Shown here in pieces: positions 33,365 through 42,362 of a DNA stretch of 64,000 nt. The DNA is from Archangium lansingense (GTDB lineage: Bacteria > Myxococcota > Myxococcia > Myxococcales > Myxococcaceae), in the NCBI RefSeq assembly GCF_026626635.1, contig NZ_JAPNKA010000001.1:12322501-12386500 (forward strand), written 5' to 3'. The notes under the pieces were generated by a model. It saw nothing but the letters and a program-made list of their open reading frames with translations, did not search any database and was not told the origin of the DNA. Positions within the stretch are counted from its first letter, which is position 1. Every line of letters starts with the position of its first letter. The translations under genes were made by a program, and so were the position numbers.

Positions 33365-36300
33365 CTAGGGCCCGCTGGACTGGAGTCGCTGGAGGGCGCT
33401 TCCCCACTCCCGTTGAAAGCCCGGGTTGGCGGAGAGCGCGCTGGAGAGTTCCTCCCGGGCCTGTCCGCGCCACTCCTGCTTCTGTCCGGGGGCGGCGGAG
33501 GGGAGCGCCGCCTGGACCGCCAACAGACTGCCTCGCAAGAGGCGAGCGTCTGGCCATCCGGGCCGCACCGCGAGGAGCTGCTGGGCCAGCTCCAGCCCGC
33601 GTTGGAGCGAGGGAGCCGGGTCCTGCTTCCCCTGCATCAAGCGGGTGGACCAGCGGCGGAGGAAATGCCCGAAGCCAATGCGGAACTCCTGCCGCTCCGG
33701 CGCCAGCTCAAGACACTTCTGAAACGCCTGGGCCGCGTCCTCGGAGTCCTGGGGGCGCCCCCCCGGGGCTAGCGCCTTGGCTCCCAGCGCTTCTCCCAGG
33801 TAGTACCAGGCCTCGGCGTGGGTCGGATTGCGCGCGAGTGCCTGCCGCAGCGCCACCTCCGCCCGCGAGATGCTGGGGCGAGGGTCCTTCCCATGCTCCA
33901 GCTCGAACGTGGTCAGGATGGCATGGACCATGCCGCGGTTGGCCAGGGCCCCCGCGTTCTCCGGAAGCCATTGGAGCGCCTGCCGCAGGGCCTCGTCGGC
34001 CGCTCGTACACTCGGGCTGGGATCCTCTCCCCGGGCGCGCTGGTACAGCGCTCGATGGGCGAGCACTTCGCTGAGGTTGATCTGCCCGTAGCCACTCTTC
34101 GGAGCGATGGCCACGGACTTCTCGCAGGCAGCCTGGGCCTGCTCCAGCGCAGGGAAGGGATTGCCGCCGCGGTCCCAGCTCGCCTGAGCCTGCTGGATCA
34201 GCGTCAGGCACAGGCCGTTGTGAAGCTGGGGAATGCTGGGGCTGAGCTCGAGCCCCTTCCGGAACATCTCCGCGGAGCGCTCCAGCGAGGGGCCCGGCTC
34301 ACCTCCCGCGACGCGAAGCCTCCGGGCCACGAGCTCATGCGCCAGCCCCGCGTAGAAATAGGGCACCACGTGACCAGGGTTGAGGGTCCGGGCCTTGTCC
34401 AATGCCGCCAGCGCCTGGGTGAGGTCTCCGTCCGGCTCCGGGGCCCGTGGATGGGTGGCGCGCGTGTAGTGCGCAATGCCCAGGTTGATCCAACCTTCCG
34501 GCACCTGGCCGTCCCGTTGGATGGCGGAGTGATAAGACTCGATCGACTTGCCGTACCTGGGCAGTGGATCCGCGCCCACCTGCTCCTCGTAGTCGGCCCA
34601 TGTCTGGTAGACCATGCCCAGGTTGAGGAGGAAGTCGTAGTCCCGCTCCTCCGGGGCGATGCTCTCGAAGCTCTCGACTGCCTTGCGGAGTTGCTCGCGC
34701 GGGTCCAACGAGTGGCTCTGGCGGGTGTCACCCCAAATCCAATAGCTCTGCCCCAGTTCCAGCCGAGCCTTCGACCGCGAGGGTTCGAGCTTCAGCGCGC
34801 TTTGCGCGGCGGCCACGGCCTTCTCCGGCAACGTCTCCGAGTAATCGCCCAGGTTGCGTTGATGCTCGGCGAGCCGCCGATGGAGACGGGACTCCAACAC
34901 GCGGGCGTCGTAATGCTCCGGCATGGCCTCCAGCGCGCGAAAGACAGCCTGGAGCGCCTGGGTGTAATGGGGAGTGACCTCGCCCTTCCCGTAAAGCTCC
35001 AGGATGAGCGCGCCGTACTCCAGCTCGCCCTGAGCTGCGTAGATCGAAGCCACGCTCTCGCCGATCGAAGCCGCCTCGGCATAGGCCTTCCGGCCCGCCT
35101 CGAAGTCCGCCAGCGCTCCCTCGTGCTTGCCCTGGTTCCACTGCCGCATGGCACGAGCCAAGAGGATGTCTCCGCGCAGCTTCGGGGCCTCATAGAACCA
35201 GGAGAGCTCAGTGCCGATGGCGTCCAGCTGAGCGAGGGCTTCGTCCCATCGGTTCTCGTAGAAGGCGAGCAGCGCTGCCACATACGCAGCGGAGGGAACC
35301 TCTGCCCCTTCACTCTGGCGAAGATAGGCCAGCGCCGGCTCCCGGTAGCGGCGCTCGACCTCCCGCTTGCGAGCCTCTCGCCGCTCGGTGTCGCGGATGC
35401 GCTCAGCTTCCAGCAGCTGCTCCTGGTATTGGTGCCCCGTCACCAGGGCCAGCGCGTAGGCCACCCGAGGCTCGCGGAAGCCCTGTTTCCAGGCGGATTC
35501 CAGGGACTCGCGAGCCCTGGCCTCGTCTCCGAGCGCGAGGAAGCCGCGCCCCAGCGCGTAGTGGCCAGGCCCCACGGCCTGCTCGCCCGCCTCCTGGATC
35601 TCCGCCTCGAGCGCCGCCATCCTCGCGCGGATGGCCCGCTGATCCGCGCGTGTGTCGTGCAGATGGGAGAGGTCCGAGTAGCGCGCCAGCGCCTCGATGC
35701 GTTCCACGGACTCGGTGAACCGCCGGGCCAGGCGCTCGCGCACGGCGGTCTCGCGGCGGGCCATCCCCGCCTGACCCAGGGCCAGGAGCACGAGCACGGC
35801 CGCCACCGCGGCCACGGACGCCACGAGCCGATGCTTGTGGAGCTTCTTGCGCAGGCGATACCAGGCCCTGTTGGAGCGGGCCTGCACCGGCTCGCCCGAG
35901 AGGAAGCGGTCGAGCTCCTCGGTCAGGGCGCGCGCCGAGTCATACCGGGCCGAGCGCTCCTTCTCCAGACACTTGAGCGCGATGGCCTCGAGGTCCGCGG
36001 GGATGTTTGGATCCACCGCGCGCGGCGGGCGTGGCTCCACCTCGAGGACGTTCCTGAGCACTTCCAGCCCGTTACCGCCGGGAATGGGCGGGTGGCCCGT
36101 CAACACACTGTAGAGGGTGGCGCCCAGACTGTAGACGTCCGCCCGGCGATCCAGGTTGGAGATCTCTCCGCGGGCCTGCTCGGGCGACATGTACTGGGGC
36201 GTGCCCATCACCGCGCCGGTGATGGTGGCCCCATCGTTCCAGTCTCGCGCCAGCCCGAAGTCCATCACGTAGGGGCGCAGCGTCCCATCCTCCGCGCGCT

Positions 36301-36946
36301 CCACCATGATGTTGGAGGGCTTGAGATCCCGGTGGATGAGGCCCACTCGGTGCGCCTCGTGCACGCCCTCGGCGGCCTCCCGGAGCACCAACACCTTCTG
36401 TTCGACGGAGAGCTCGCGGGCGAGCGTGCTCAGCGTCCGCCCCTCGATGAACTGCATCGCGATGTAGACGCGACCCTGGACCTCGCCCACCTCGTAGACC
36501 TTGCACACCCGCTCGTGGTTCACCCGCGCCTGGGCCCTGGCTTCGGAGAGGAAGCGCTGGGTGAGCTCGGGCTCGTCACCCCGGACGAACTTCAAGGCCA
36601 CGTTGCGGTTCAGCCGCGGATCATGCGCGAGGAAGACCCGCCCCATTCCACCCTCGCCGAGGAAGCGCACGCACTGGTAACGCTCCCAACCGCTGACGGG
36701 AAAGACTGGGACCTCGGGGACTGACGATGCTGGAGGGGCTGCGTCGGCCGCCTGGGGCGTGGCGCCCCGTACTTGCGCCATCATCGAGATGAGCGTCCCC
36801 TCGGACAAGCGGCCTCGCTCACGGAGCAATGCCAGGGGACTCCGCTCCAGGCGCCGAGCCTCCTCGCGCAGACTGTCTGCCTCCTGCTCGGAGAGAAGGC
36901 CCTCGGCCAGGGCCGCCCGCAGCTCAACCTCAAAATCCGGACGCAT
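33365..36946 (-). CDS. Membrane Ser/Thr protein kinase with long TPR-type extension
   Basis: A 1193-residue kinase. The first about 85 residues are a helical, acidic head. The Hanks-type kinase domain (about 88-350) has the glycine loop LGEGGMGRV, Lys119 (VALKF), catalytic D207 in HRDLKPSN, DFG at 229-231 and GTPQYMSPEQARG. A single membrane span (about 372-395, VASVAAVAAVLVLLALG) separates it from about 790 residues of TPR-like helical repeats (WINLGIAHYTRA, AWYYLGEALGAKAL, YGQINLSEVLAHRALYQ). Such kinases sense through the TPR part and phosphorylate Thr/Ser on partners, which FHA domains then read. It ends immediately before the UAS of the GON-domain gene, near the FHA activator. All catalytic residues are present. 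Confidence 0.93.
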   Translation of the reverse strand: MRPDFEVELRAALAEGLLSEQEADSLREEARRLERSPLALLRERGRLSEGTLISMMAQVRGATPQAADAAPPASSVPEVPVFPVSGWERYQCVRFLGEGGMGRVFLAHDPRLNRNVALKFVRGDEPELTQRFLSEARAQARVNHERVCKVYEVGEVQGRVYIAMQFIEGRTLSTLARELSVEQKVLVLREAAEGVHEAHRVGLIHRDLKPSNIMVERAEDGTLRPYVMDFGLARDWNDGATITGAVMGTPQYMSPEQARGEISNLDRRADVYSLGATLYSVLTGHPPIPGGNGLEVLRNVLEVEPRPPRAVDPNIPADLEAIALKCLEKERSARYDSARALTEELDRFLSGEPVQARSNRAWYRLRKKLHKHRLVASVAAVAAVLVLLALGQAGMARRETAVRERLARRFTESVERIEALARYSDLSHLHDTRADQRAIRARMAALEAEIQEAGEQAVGPGHYALGRGFLALGDEARARESLESAWKQGFREPRVAYALALVTGHQYQEQLLEAERIRDTERREARKREVERRYREPALAYLRQSEGAEVPSAAYVAALLAFYENRWDEALAQLDAIGTELSWFYEAPKLRGDILLARAMRQWNQGKHEGALADFEAGRKAYAEAASIGESVASIYAAQGELEYGALILELYGKGEVTPHYTQALQAVFRALEAMPEHYDARVLESRLHRRLAEHQRNLGDYSETLPEKAVAAAQSALKLEPSRSKARLELGQSYWIWGDTRQSHSLDPREQLRKAVESFESIAPEERDYDFLLNLGMVYQTWADYEEQVGADPLPRYGKSIESYHSAIQRDGQVPEGWINLGIAHYTRATHPRAPEPDGDLTQALAALDKARTLNPGHVVPYFYAGLAHELVARRLRVAGGEPGPSLERSAEMFRKGLELSPSIPQLHNGLCLTLIQQAQASWDRGGNPFPALEQAQAACEKSVAIAPKSGYGQINLSEVLAHRALYQRARGEDPSPSVRAADEALRQALQWLPENAGALANRGMVHAILTTFELEHGKDPRPSISRAEVALRQALARNPTHAEAWYYLGEALGAKALAPGGRPQDSEDAAQAFQKCLELAPERQEFRIGFGHFLRRWSTRLMQGKQDPAPSLQRGLELAQQLLAVRPGWPDARLLRGSLLAVQAALPSAAPGQKQEWRGQAREELSSALSANPGFQREWGSALQRLQSSGP

Positions 36947-37046
36947 GGGGAAACGCTCCTCAGAGCCCCCATCGTACTGACAGCGGTTTCAGCCAGATAG
37001 AGCCCCCGCTCAGCCCCCCTTCCGAGCTTCCGAAGCCGAGTTCCAC

Positions 37047-38084
37047 TCAACGCACGGCCCGCTGGACAACCTCCCCCGACGGGAGCGCCCTTCGCTGGGC
37101 TTCCAGCCGCCGCTCATACAAGCGGTACCAGAGCGCGATGCCCGCATCGGCCCGCACGAGATGGAAGTCCTCGCGAGCAGGGTGCCGGGGCTCACTGTCG
37201 CGCAGCAGCGCGTAATCTTCCGGCTGGATGAGTCGCACCTCAGACTGCACGAGGAGCCACGCTACGAGCCCGCCCAGGAGCGGGAGGCTGCTGCGGTAGC
37301 GGAAGACCACCCAGGTGCTCTCCGCGTCGATGGGCGTAACCGCCGCCATGGCCTGGGTGAAGCTGCCGAAGCGGAGCAGCACCAGGTGCGGAAAGAGCAC
37401 CCGGATTTCCGCCTCGAATCCGCTTCGACCGTCCCAGGGCTTGCCGTCATCCCTGCGAAGAACACCGTGAGTGTGGATGGTGTCGCCCTCGAGTCGCGCC
37501 GTGTACGGGTCCAGCAAGGTCCCCATCCCAGGCGCCCACCGGCGGTGAGCAAAGGGGAAGTGGTGGAGGTCCAGGTTCCCCTCCATCACCCGGGCGAAGG
37601 GGACGTTCCAGGTCAGCGTGGCGGTACATGAGCCCGCCCCTGCATCCGGAAGCTCGTGGGTCCAAGGCAGCGGGGGAAGCTCCTCCCGCTCCTCGCCCCA
37701 CCAGAGCCACACCAGGCCGAGCCCCTCGCGTACCACGTACCCCTTCACCCTCAGGTCAGCCCGAATCGGGCGTGTGCTCCCCTCACAGGGTACGCGCACG
37801 CACGCGCCATCCGCTGCGAAGCGCAGGCCGTGGTAGGGGCACTCCAGGCAGCCGCTCACCACGCGACCCTTGGAGAGGTCGGCACCCCGGTGGGGACAGG
37901 CCGCATCCTGTGCCACGGGTCTGCCCTGGGCGTCTCGCCACAGCACGAGCTGACGGCCGAGCCGGGTCACCCCCACGGGCCGGCGGCCCAGCCGCTTCGA
38001 TTCCAGCACCGGGTACCACGTGTCTCGTACGAAGTCCTCTGGTGCTCCCAGTCGCTGCGTCTGCCTATTCTCATCCGTTCCCAT
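37047..38084 (-). CDS. Rieske 2Fe-2S aromatic-ring-hydroxylating-type oxygenase
   Basis: A 345-residue oxygenase alpha-subunit-like protein. The Rieske centre is complete: C63-P-H65 and C82-P-Y-H85. The mononuclear iron site shows NLDLHHFPFAH, with the conserved N-x-D-x2-H-x4-H spacing. It would use electrons from a separate reductase to oxidise an organic substrate in the cytosol; no ferredoxin or reductase gene is adjacent. The C-terminal catalytic domain includes VTPIDAESTWVVFRYR. Start at ATG 38084 is likely; ATG 38102 is possible. It is divergent from an AraC regulator gene across about 50 bp, which probably controls it. Substrate unknown. Confidence 0.85.
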   Translation of the reverse strand: MGTDENRQTQRLGAPEDFVRDTWYPVLESKRLGRRPVGVTRLGRQLVLWRDAQGRPVAQDAACPHRGADLSKGRVVSGCLECPYHGLRFAADGACVRVPCEGSTRPIRADLRVKGYVVREGLGLVWLWWGEEREELPPLPWTHELPDAGAGSCTATLTWNVPFARVMEGNLDLHHFPFAHRRWAPGMGTLLDPYTARLEGDTIHTHGVLRRDDGKPWDGRSGFEAEIRVLFPHLVLLRFGSFTQAMAAVTPIDAESTWVVFRYRSSLPLLGGLVAWLLVQSEVRLIQPEDYALLRDSEPRHPAREDFHLVRADAGIALWYRLYERRLEAQRRALPSGEVVQRAVR

Positions 38085-38138
38085 CAGCCAGGGGCCTCTC
38101 ATGCCTCCAATGTAGAGAGGCCCCACCGGACGTGAGTG

Positions 38139-39194
38139 ATGCCACGCGCCAGAAGGAATGCTCCCACGCGCCAACCGCGCTCGGCACCGGCAGGGCCCAC
38201 CGCCTGGGCCGGGCTGGCGCTCCGCGTGCTCGACTCCGCCGAGGCCAGAGGGCTTTCACGACGCGTCCTGTTGGAGGCCTCCGGGCTCGAGCGCGCGCGG
38301 CTCACCGAGCCAGAGGCTCGGGTTCCCCTGCTCTGCGTCTACACGCTCCTGGAGGAGGCAGCGACCCGGCTGGAGGACAGGTGTCTCGGGTTGCACCTGG
38401 GAGTGTCCCTCCGCGTGGACGATCTCGATGCACTCGGCTTCCTCATGGTGAGCAGCCACACGCTCGGTGACGCGTTGGAGCACGTGCTGCGCTATCAACG
38501 CCTGTGGAGCGAGGGAGAGCGATTCTCGCTGGAGCGAAGCGCCGGGCGTGTGACGGTGACGTACCATCCCTACGGGCCCGAGCGCCTCGCGCACCGGCTG
38601 ATGGCCCAGCTCGTCTTCGCGGACCTCGTGGTGAATGGCGGGCGGCTGGTAGGCGGGCTGCCGGGGGCTCGCCTGCGGTTGCACGGGCCACGCCCCGCGG
38701 AGGCCTCGGCGTATGCGAGCGTGCTCGGCGTGCCGGTCTCCTTCCGCGCACCGCAGGACGTGCTGGTGATGCCCGCAGCCCTTCTCACGAGCCCGTTGCC
38801 TGGAGCTGACGCCGGCTTGTCGAGAGTGCTCGCGCGTTCCACGGACCGGATGTTGGCCGGCCTCCCCGCCTCGTCGCGCGTGGCGGACCAGGTCCGGGCT
38901 CTGCTGCCCGAGCTGCTGCCCGAATCCGGCGCGGACCTCGCTCACCTGGCCGTTCGCCTTCGGATGAGTCCCCGCACGCTCCAGCGCCGCCTGCGCGACG
39001 AAGGCACGTCGCTGGAAGCCGAGCGCGAGGCTTTCCGGCGACACCAGGCCCACGTCCTCCTCGAAGCGGCGACCCCCATTGCCGAGGTGGCCTGGCGGCT
39101 CGGCTACCCGGCGCCGAGCGCCTTTCACCATGCCTTCCGTCGTTGGACGGGCCAATCTCCGCGAGAGTGGCGAAGGGACGGAAAGGGGAAGTAG
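38139..39194 (+). CDS. AraC-family transcriptional regulator
   Basis: A 351-residue regulator with an N-terminal arabinose-binding-type ligand domain (about 30-215: LLCVYTLLEEAATRLEDRCLGLHLG, LGDALEHVLRYQRLWSEG). The C-terminal AraC DNA-binding domain (about 245-345) has two helix-turn-helix units: LAVRLRMSPRTLQRRLRDEG and IAEVAWRLGYPAPSAFHHAFRRWTG. This type (OruR/GadX-like) often controls a divergent catabolic gene, here the Rieske oxygenase. GTG 38136 directly precedes ATG 38139; either may be used. Its stop abuts the stop of the convergent PEP-mutase-family gene. Confidence 0.9.
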   Translation: MPRARRNAPTRQPRSAPAGPTAWAGLALRVLDSAEARGLSRRVLLEASGLERARLTEPEARVPLLCVYTLLEEAATRLEDRCLGLHLGVSLRVDDLDALGFLMVSSHTLGDALEHVLRYQRLWSEGERFSLERSAGRVTVTYHPYGPERLAHRLMAQLVFADLVVNGGRLVGGLPGARLRLHGPRPAEASAYASVLGVPVSFRAPQDVLVMPAALLTSPLPGADAGLSRVLARSTDRMLAGLPASSRVADQVRALLPELLPESGADLAHLAVRLRMSPRTLQRRLRDEGTSLEAEREAFRRHQAHVLLEAATPIAEVAWRLGYPAPSAFHHAFRRWTGQSPREWRRDGKGK

Positions 39195-40016
39195 CTAGCT
39201 CCGCGACAGCAGCGCGTTCATCTCCCCATAGGAAACCTGGCCCTCGAAGACTCCGCCGTACTCGCCGCGCTCGAGCAAGGCCACGCAGTGACGCCGCACC
39301 GTTCCAAGCGCTGCCTGGGCGAGCGCCGTTCCGAGGCTGAGCCGCCGCACGCCGAGCTCCTTGAGCTTGGGGGCTGGCGCCAATCCGGGCAGCGCCATGA
39401 CATTGAGCGGAACGCCCGCTGCCTGCGCGATGGCCGCGATCTCCTCCGGCCTGGCGATGCCCGGCACGAACAGCCCATCGCACCCAGCCTCGCGGTAGAG
39501 GCGCGCCCGCTTCAGGGTCTCCTGGACGCGCTCCTCCGGAGCGACCAGGCCCCGCAGGTAGACGTCCGTCCGCGCGTTGATGAAGAGCTCCACTCCCGCG
39601 GCTGCCGCGGCGCGCCTGGCGACCTCAAGCTTCGCCACCAGCACCTCGGGGGGAGCAGCCCCGTCCTCGAGGTTGATGCCGACGACGCCGGTGTCCACGA
39701 CCTGGCGGACGACTGGGCCAATCGCCTCGGGAGTGGCACCGTAGCCCGCCTCCAGGTCGACGCTCACCGGCACCCGGACGGCGCGGATGATTTCGCGCGT
39801 CGTCGCCAACAGCATCTCGAGGGTCAGGTGCTCCCCATCGGGAACACCATGTGACCAGCTCACGGCGGCGCTGCTGGTCGCAATCGCGGCGGCCCCACAC
39901 GCTTCGATGAGGCGGGCGCTCGCGCCATCCCAGGCATTGGGGAGAAGCAGCAGTTGCTCGTTGGCGTGCAGAGCTCGGAAAGTCGCGGCAAGGGAGTTCG
40001 AAGAAGTGGTTTTCAC
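39195..40016 (-). CDS. Isocitrate lyase / PEP phosphonomutase family enzyme
   Basis: A 273-residue TIM-barrel enzyme. Family features: LLLPNAWDGASARLIEACG near the start, SVDLEAGYG with Mg-binding acidic residues, GINLEDG, INARTDVYL, and ALGTVRRH in the C-terminal helix. The Cys-containing loop of isocitrate and methylisocitrate lyases (KRCGH) is absent, the corresponding segment reading SWSHGVPDGEHL, so a true lyase role is doubtful; other members cleave oxaloacetate or phosphonates. GTG 40016 is chosen because homology begins there; the frame remains open to a TTG at 40076. No co-operonic gene points to a substrate. Confidence 0.8.
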   Translation of the reverse strand: MKTTSSNSLAATFRALHANEQLLLLPNAWDGASARLIEACGAAAIATSSAAVSWSHGVPDGEHLTLEMLLATTREIIRAVRVPVSVDLEAGYGATPEAIGPVVRQVVDTGVVGINLEDGAAPPEVLVAKLEVARRAAAAAGVELFINARTDVYLRGLVAPEERVQETLKRARLYREAGCDGLFVPGIARPEEIAAIAQAAGVPLNVMALPGLAPAPKLKELGVRRLSLGTALAQAALGTVRRHCVALLERGEYGGVFEGQVSYGEMNALLSRS

Positions 40017-40261
40017 GCGGGACGGCTTAGCACTGCGCCCCGGGGTGGGTCTCGCCGTCTTCGGACCCGAGAGCAAGAATGGTTGATGGAGAGTGCAAAC
40101 CCTCGGACTTCGGCGCTCCGAGTCCCTTGCATCGCGCCGACGTCCGCACTCATGCTGCGCGCAAACAAGACCCCTGTGTCAGTGCCCCACCCCGGTTGCC
40201 GTCTGGCGACTCGGGCGTGGGGATGCCTTCGCATCGAGCGCCCAAAAGGGAGACAAAGGAC

Positions 40262-40489
40262 ATGGCGACCGAAACAACCGAGGTGGTTCACTGCGGTGTG
40301 TGTGAAGCCGAGATCCCCCAGGCACGGCTCAAAGCGATGCCTGACACCTTGGTGTGCGTCCGATGCAGCGAAGAGATGGGCGGTGAATTCGAGCTGGAGG
40401 TCACGATCAGCGCGACCGGCAAAGCGGGAAGCCTGAAGAAGACGGGGCAGAACGTAGAAGTGAAGAGGAAGCGCAAGACCCTCCGGTGA
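40262..40489 (+). CDS. Small C4 zinc-finger protein (DksA/TraR-like finger)
   Basis: A 75-residue protein with CGVC (11-14) and CVRC (32-35) spaced by 17 residues, the four-cysteine zinc-knuckle pattern of DksA/TraR proteins. The coiled-coil part of DksA is missing, and the tail is basic (KAGSLKKTGQNVEVKRKRK), so it may bind nucleic acid. AAAGGAC precedes ATG 40262 closely. It lies alone between the PEP-mutase-family gene and the lipid operon. Role unknown. Confidence 0.75.
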   Translation: MATETTEVVHCGVCEAEIPQARLKAMPDTLVCVRCSEEMGGEFELEVTISATGKAGSLKKTGQNVEVKRKRKTLR

Positions 40490-40672
40490 CCGGGAGGCCT
40501 GTCCAGAGCAGGAGCGACAGGCGGACGCTTCATGACTGCACAGTACCCAGGCCGGCGATGTTGACCGACGGACAGGATTTACCTCCGAGCGCGACGCGGA
40601 CACCCCCATGTAATTCCTGACGCGCGGGCTTCCTGTTTAGGCTTGGCCACGCGCTGTCATCCAGGGGGGAAG

Positions 40673-41395
40673 ATGAGCGAACCTGTCCAGCCGTTGCAGG
40701 CGGAGGCCCAAACGGAGGCGGGGGATGCGTTCTTCGAGCTCGCCCGGACGCGCCGCAGCATCCGGGTCTACGCGGAGCGCCTGGTGCCACGCGCCCTGAC
40801 CGCCCGGCTCATCGACTGCGCCACCAGGGCCCCGAGCAACTTCAATCGGCAGCCCTGGCAGTTCGTCGTCGCGGACGAGCCCTCCTGGTGCAAGGCCATC
40901 TATGAACTGCTCGAGCGAGGCGTGGCACGCGTCGGGTCCTCGGACAAAGCGGATGAGCTCTTCCACCTGCTCGACCATGTGCGCACCTGGCTCTACCCGC
41001 TGAGGAGCAGCCCGGTCATCGTGCTCGCGTTCTACAAGCCCTCTCCGGAGCGACTGGACCAGATGCTGTCCTCCGCCAACGAGGCCGCTGGAGACGTCAC
41101 TCACTACAATCCGAACCTCATCACCCTGGGGATGGCCATCCAGAACCTGCTGCTCGCTGCGCATGCGGAGGGGTTGAGCGCCTGCATGCACTCGGGCCCT
41201 CTGCCCTTCCTGCGAGGCGTGGTGAACCGCCTCTTGCACCTCCCGCCCAATCTGCAGCTCGCGGGCGTCATCTCCATCGGATACCCGGCGGAGCAACCCC
41301 AAGTGCCACCCCACCGGGAGCTGGAGAAGGTGTTGCGCTTCCTCGAGGGCCCCGTTCCCGAGGCCTGGCTGGCAACCCCCACCCGGAAGGAGTGA
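40673..41395 (+). CDS. Nitroreductase-family flavoprotein, first gene of the lipid operon
   Basis: A 240-residue FMN-dependent oxidoreductase with the family's phosphate-binding RRSIRVY and the APSNFNRQPWQFVV segment, plus GLSACMHSG and ISIGYPAEQP near the C-terminus. Members reduce nitro groups, enones or act as dehydrogenases on carrier-bound intermediates. ATG 40673 follows GGGGGGAAG. It ends 2 bp before the acyltransferase gene and leads an 11-gene unit; within it, a redox tailoring step on an acyl chain is a reasonable guess. Confidence 0.85.
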   Translation: MSEPVQPLQAEAQTEAGDAFFELARTRRSIRVYAERLVPRALTARLIDCATRAPSNFNRQPWQFVVADEPSWCKAIYELLERGVARVGSSDKADELFHLLDHVRTWLYPLRSSPVIVLAFYKPSPERLDQMLSSANEAAGDVTHYNPNLITLGMAIQNLLLAAHAEGLSACMHSGPLPFLRGVVNRLLHLPPNLQLAGVISIGYPAEQPQVPPHRELEKVLRFLEGPVPEAWLATPTRKE

Positions 41396-41397
41396 CG

Positions 41398-41964
41398 ATG
41401 CTTCAAAGTCCCTCCGCAGTCTGGCTCCACCGCCTCGTACGCCGAATGCACCGGATAGAGGCGCAGGGGTTGGAGCGTATCCCCCAGCAGGGACGCGTCA
41501 TCCTCGCCGTAAACCATACCGGCCTGGGTGTGAGGAGCGGGCTGCTGCTCTCCACGCTCCTGGAACGGGACATCACCTTCCTCGCCAGCACCGTGATGCG
41601 GCGCCTCCCGTTCTCCCGCCAGCTCGCACGCACCTTCTCCGTCATCTTCGTGTCGCCCGCGGACATGCTGAGCACGCGCCTGCTCGACGAGGCGGAGGCG
41701 GTACTCGGCCGCGGTGCCCTCCTGGGACTGATGGTGGATGGCCGGGAAATGAATCAGCGCAAGGGCATGACCAAGCGGGGTGCTGCCTGGCTGGCGATCC
41801 GGTTGGGCGCGAGCCTGCTACCTGTCTCCGTGCGCTTCGGACTGACGGGCAACGCCCGGGTGCAGGTCGGTGAGCTGCTGCCCCCTCCCCCCTCCGTCTC
41901 CCGCCAGGACTTGGATGCCAGCACGGCGGCCCTCCATGACTTCCACAGGACGATGTCCCGATGA
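41398..41964 (+). CDS. PlsC-like acyltransferase
   Basis: A 188-residue protein of the glycerolipid acyltransferase type (VILAVNHTGLGVRSG, FVSPADMLS, LLGLMVDGREM, LLPVSVRFG). Its motif I has the His (NHT) but a Val where HX4D requires Asp, and motif III reads DGRE rather than the usual EGTR, so catalysis may be altered or lost. Such proteins move an acyl chain from an ACP to an acceptor, often the last step in lipid or aryl-polyene assembly. A strong AAGGAG lies ahead of ATG 41398, and the stop overlaps the next start (ATGA). Confidence 0.8.
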   Translation: MLQSPSAVWLHRLVRRMHRIEAQGLERIPQQGRVILAVNHTGLGVRSGLLLSTLLERDITFLASTVMRRLPFSRQLARTFSVIFVSPADMLSTRLLDEAEAVLGRGALLGLMVDGREMNQRKGMTKRGAAWLAIRLGASLLPVSVRFGLTGNARVQVGELLPPPPSVSRQDLDASTAALHDFHRTMSR

Positions 41965-42362
41965 AGGCCCCTCGCTCCCGAGACTCCATTGGCTGCGACG
42001 TGGTGTCCATCCCGCGTCTCGCGCGCGTCCTGGGCCGCAATCCGCCGGCCTTTCGGGATGAGCTCTTCACCCAGGTCGAACACCGTGCAGGCCACGCGGG
42101 TGTCGAGGAGCTCGCGCTCTGCTTCGCGGTCAAGGAGGCCACCTTGAAGGCGCTCGGCACGGGCTTCATCGCCGGCATCAAAGCCACGGACATCGAGGTG
42201 CGGCTCGATGAGCGCAACACCGCCGAGGTCACGCTCTACGGAGCCCCCGCGGCGCTCGTCCGCGCCAGAGGCGCCACCCTCCAGGCCGAGACCGCCCTGT
42301 GCGGAGACCATGCAACGGCTGTCGTCCATCTGTTGAGCCCTCACCCCCGAGGTGGTGCTTGA
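41961..42362 (+). CDS. Holo-[acyl-carrier-protein] synthase (AcpS-like), active-site residues intact
   Basis: A 133-residue phosphopantetheinyl transferase. It attaches the 4'-phosphopantetheine arm of CoA to the ACP serine. The Mg ligands are present: D13 in IGCDVVSI and E59 in CFAVKEATLKALGTGF. The start overlaps the acyltransferase stop by 4 bp, and its own stop overlaps the dehydratase start (TTGA). A pathway-dedicated AcpS makes the operon independent of the housekeeping enzyme. It is probably the activator of the ACP-domain protein encoded at 45049-45963. Confidence 0.88.
   Translation: MKAPRSRDSIGCDVVSIPRLARVLGRNPPAFRDELFTQVEHRAGHAGVEELALCFAVKEATLKALGTGFIAGIKATDIEVRLDERNTAEVTLYGAPAALVRARGATLQAETALCGDHATAVVHLLSPHPRGGA

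Noticed and set aside
33818-36724. A 968-codon open frame on the plus strand
   Set aside because: It is antisense to the Ser/Thr kinase gene, which has all kinase motifs. The plus-strand translation is low-complexity, as expected in a high-GC genome.
40497-40522. GCCTGTC...GACAGGC inverted repeat after the small zinc protein gene
   Set aside because: Only 7 bp of stem, a 12-base loop and no T-run; too weak to call a terminator.
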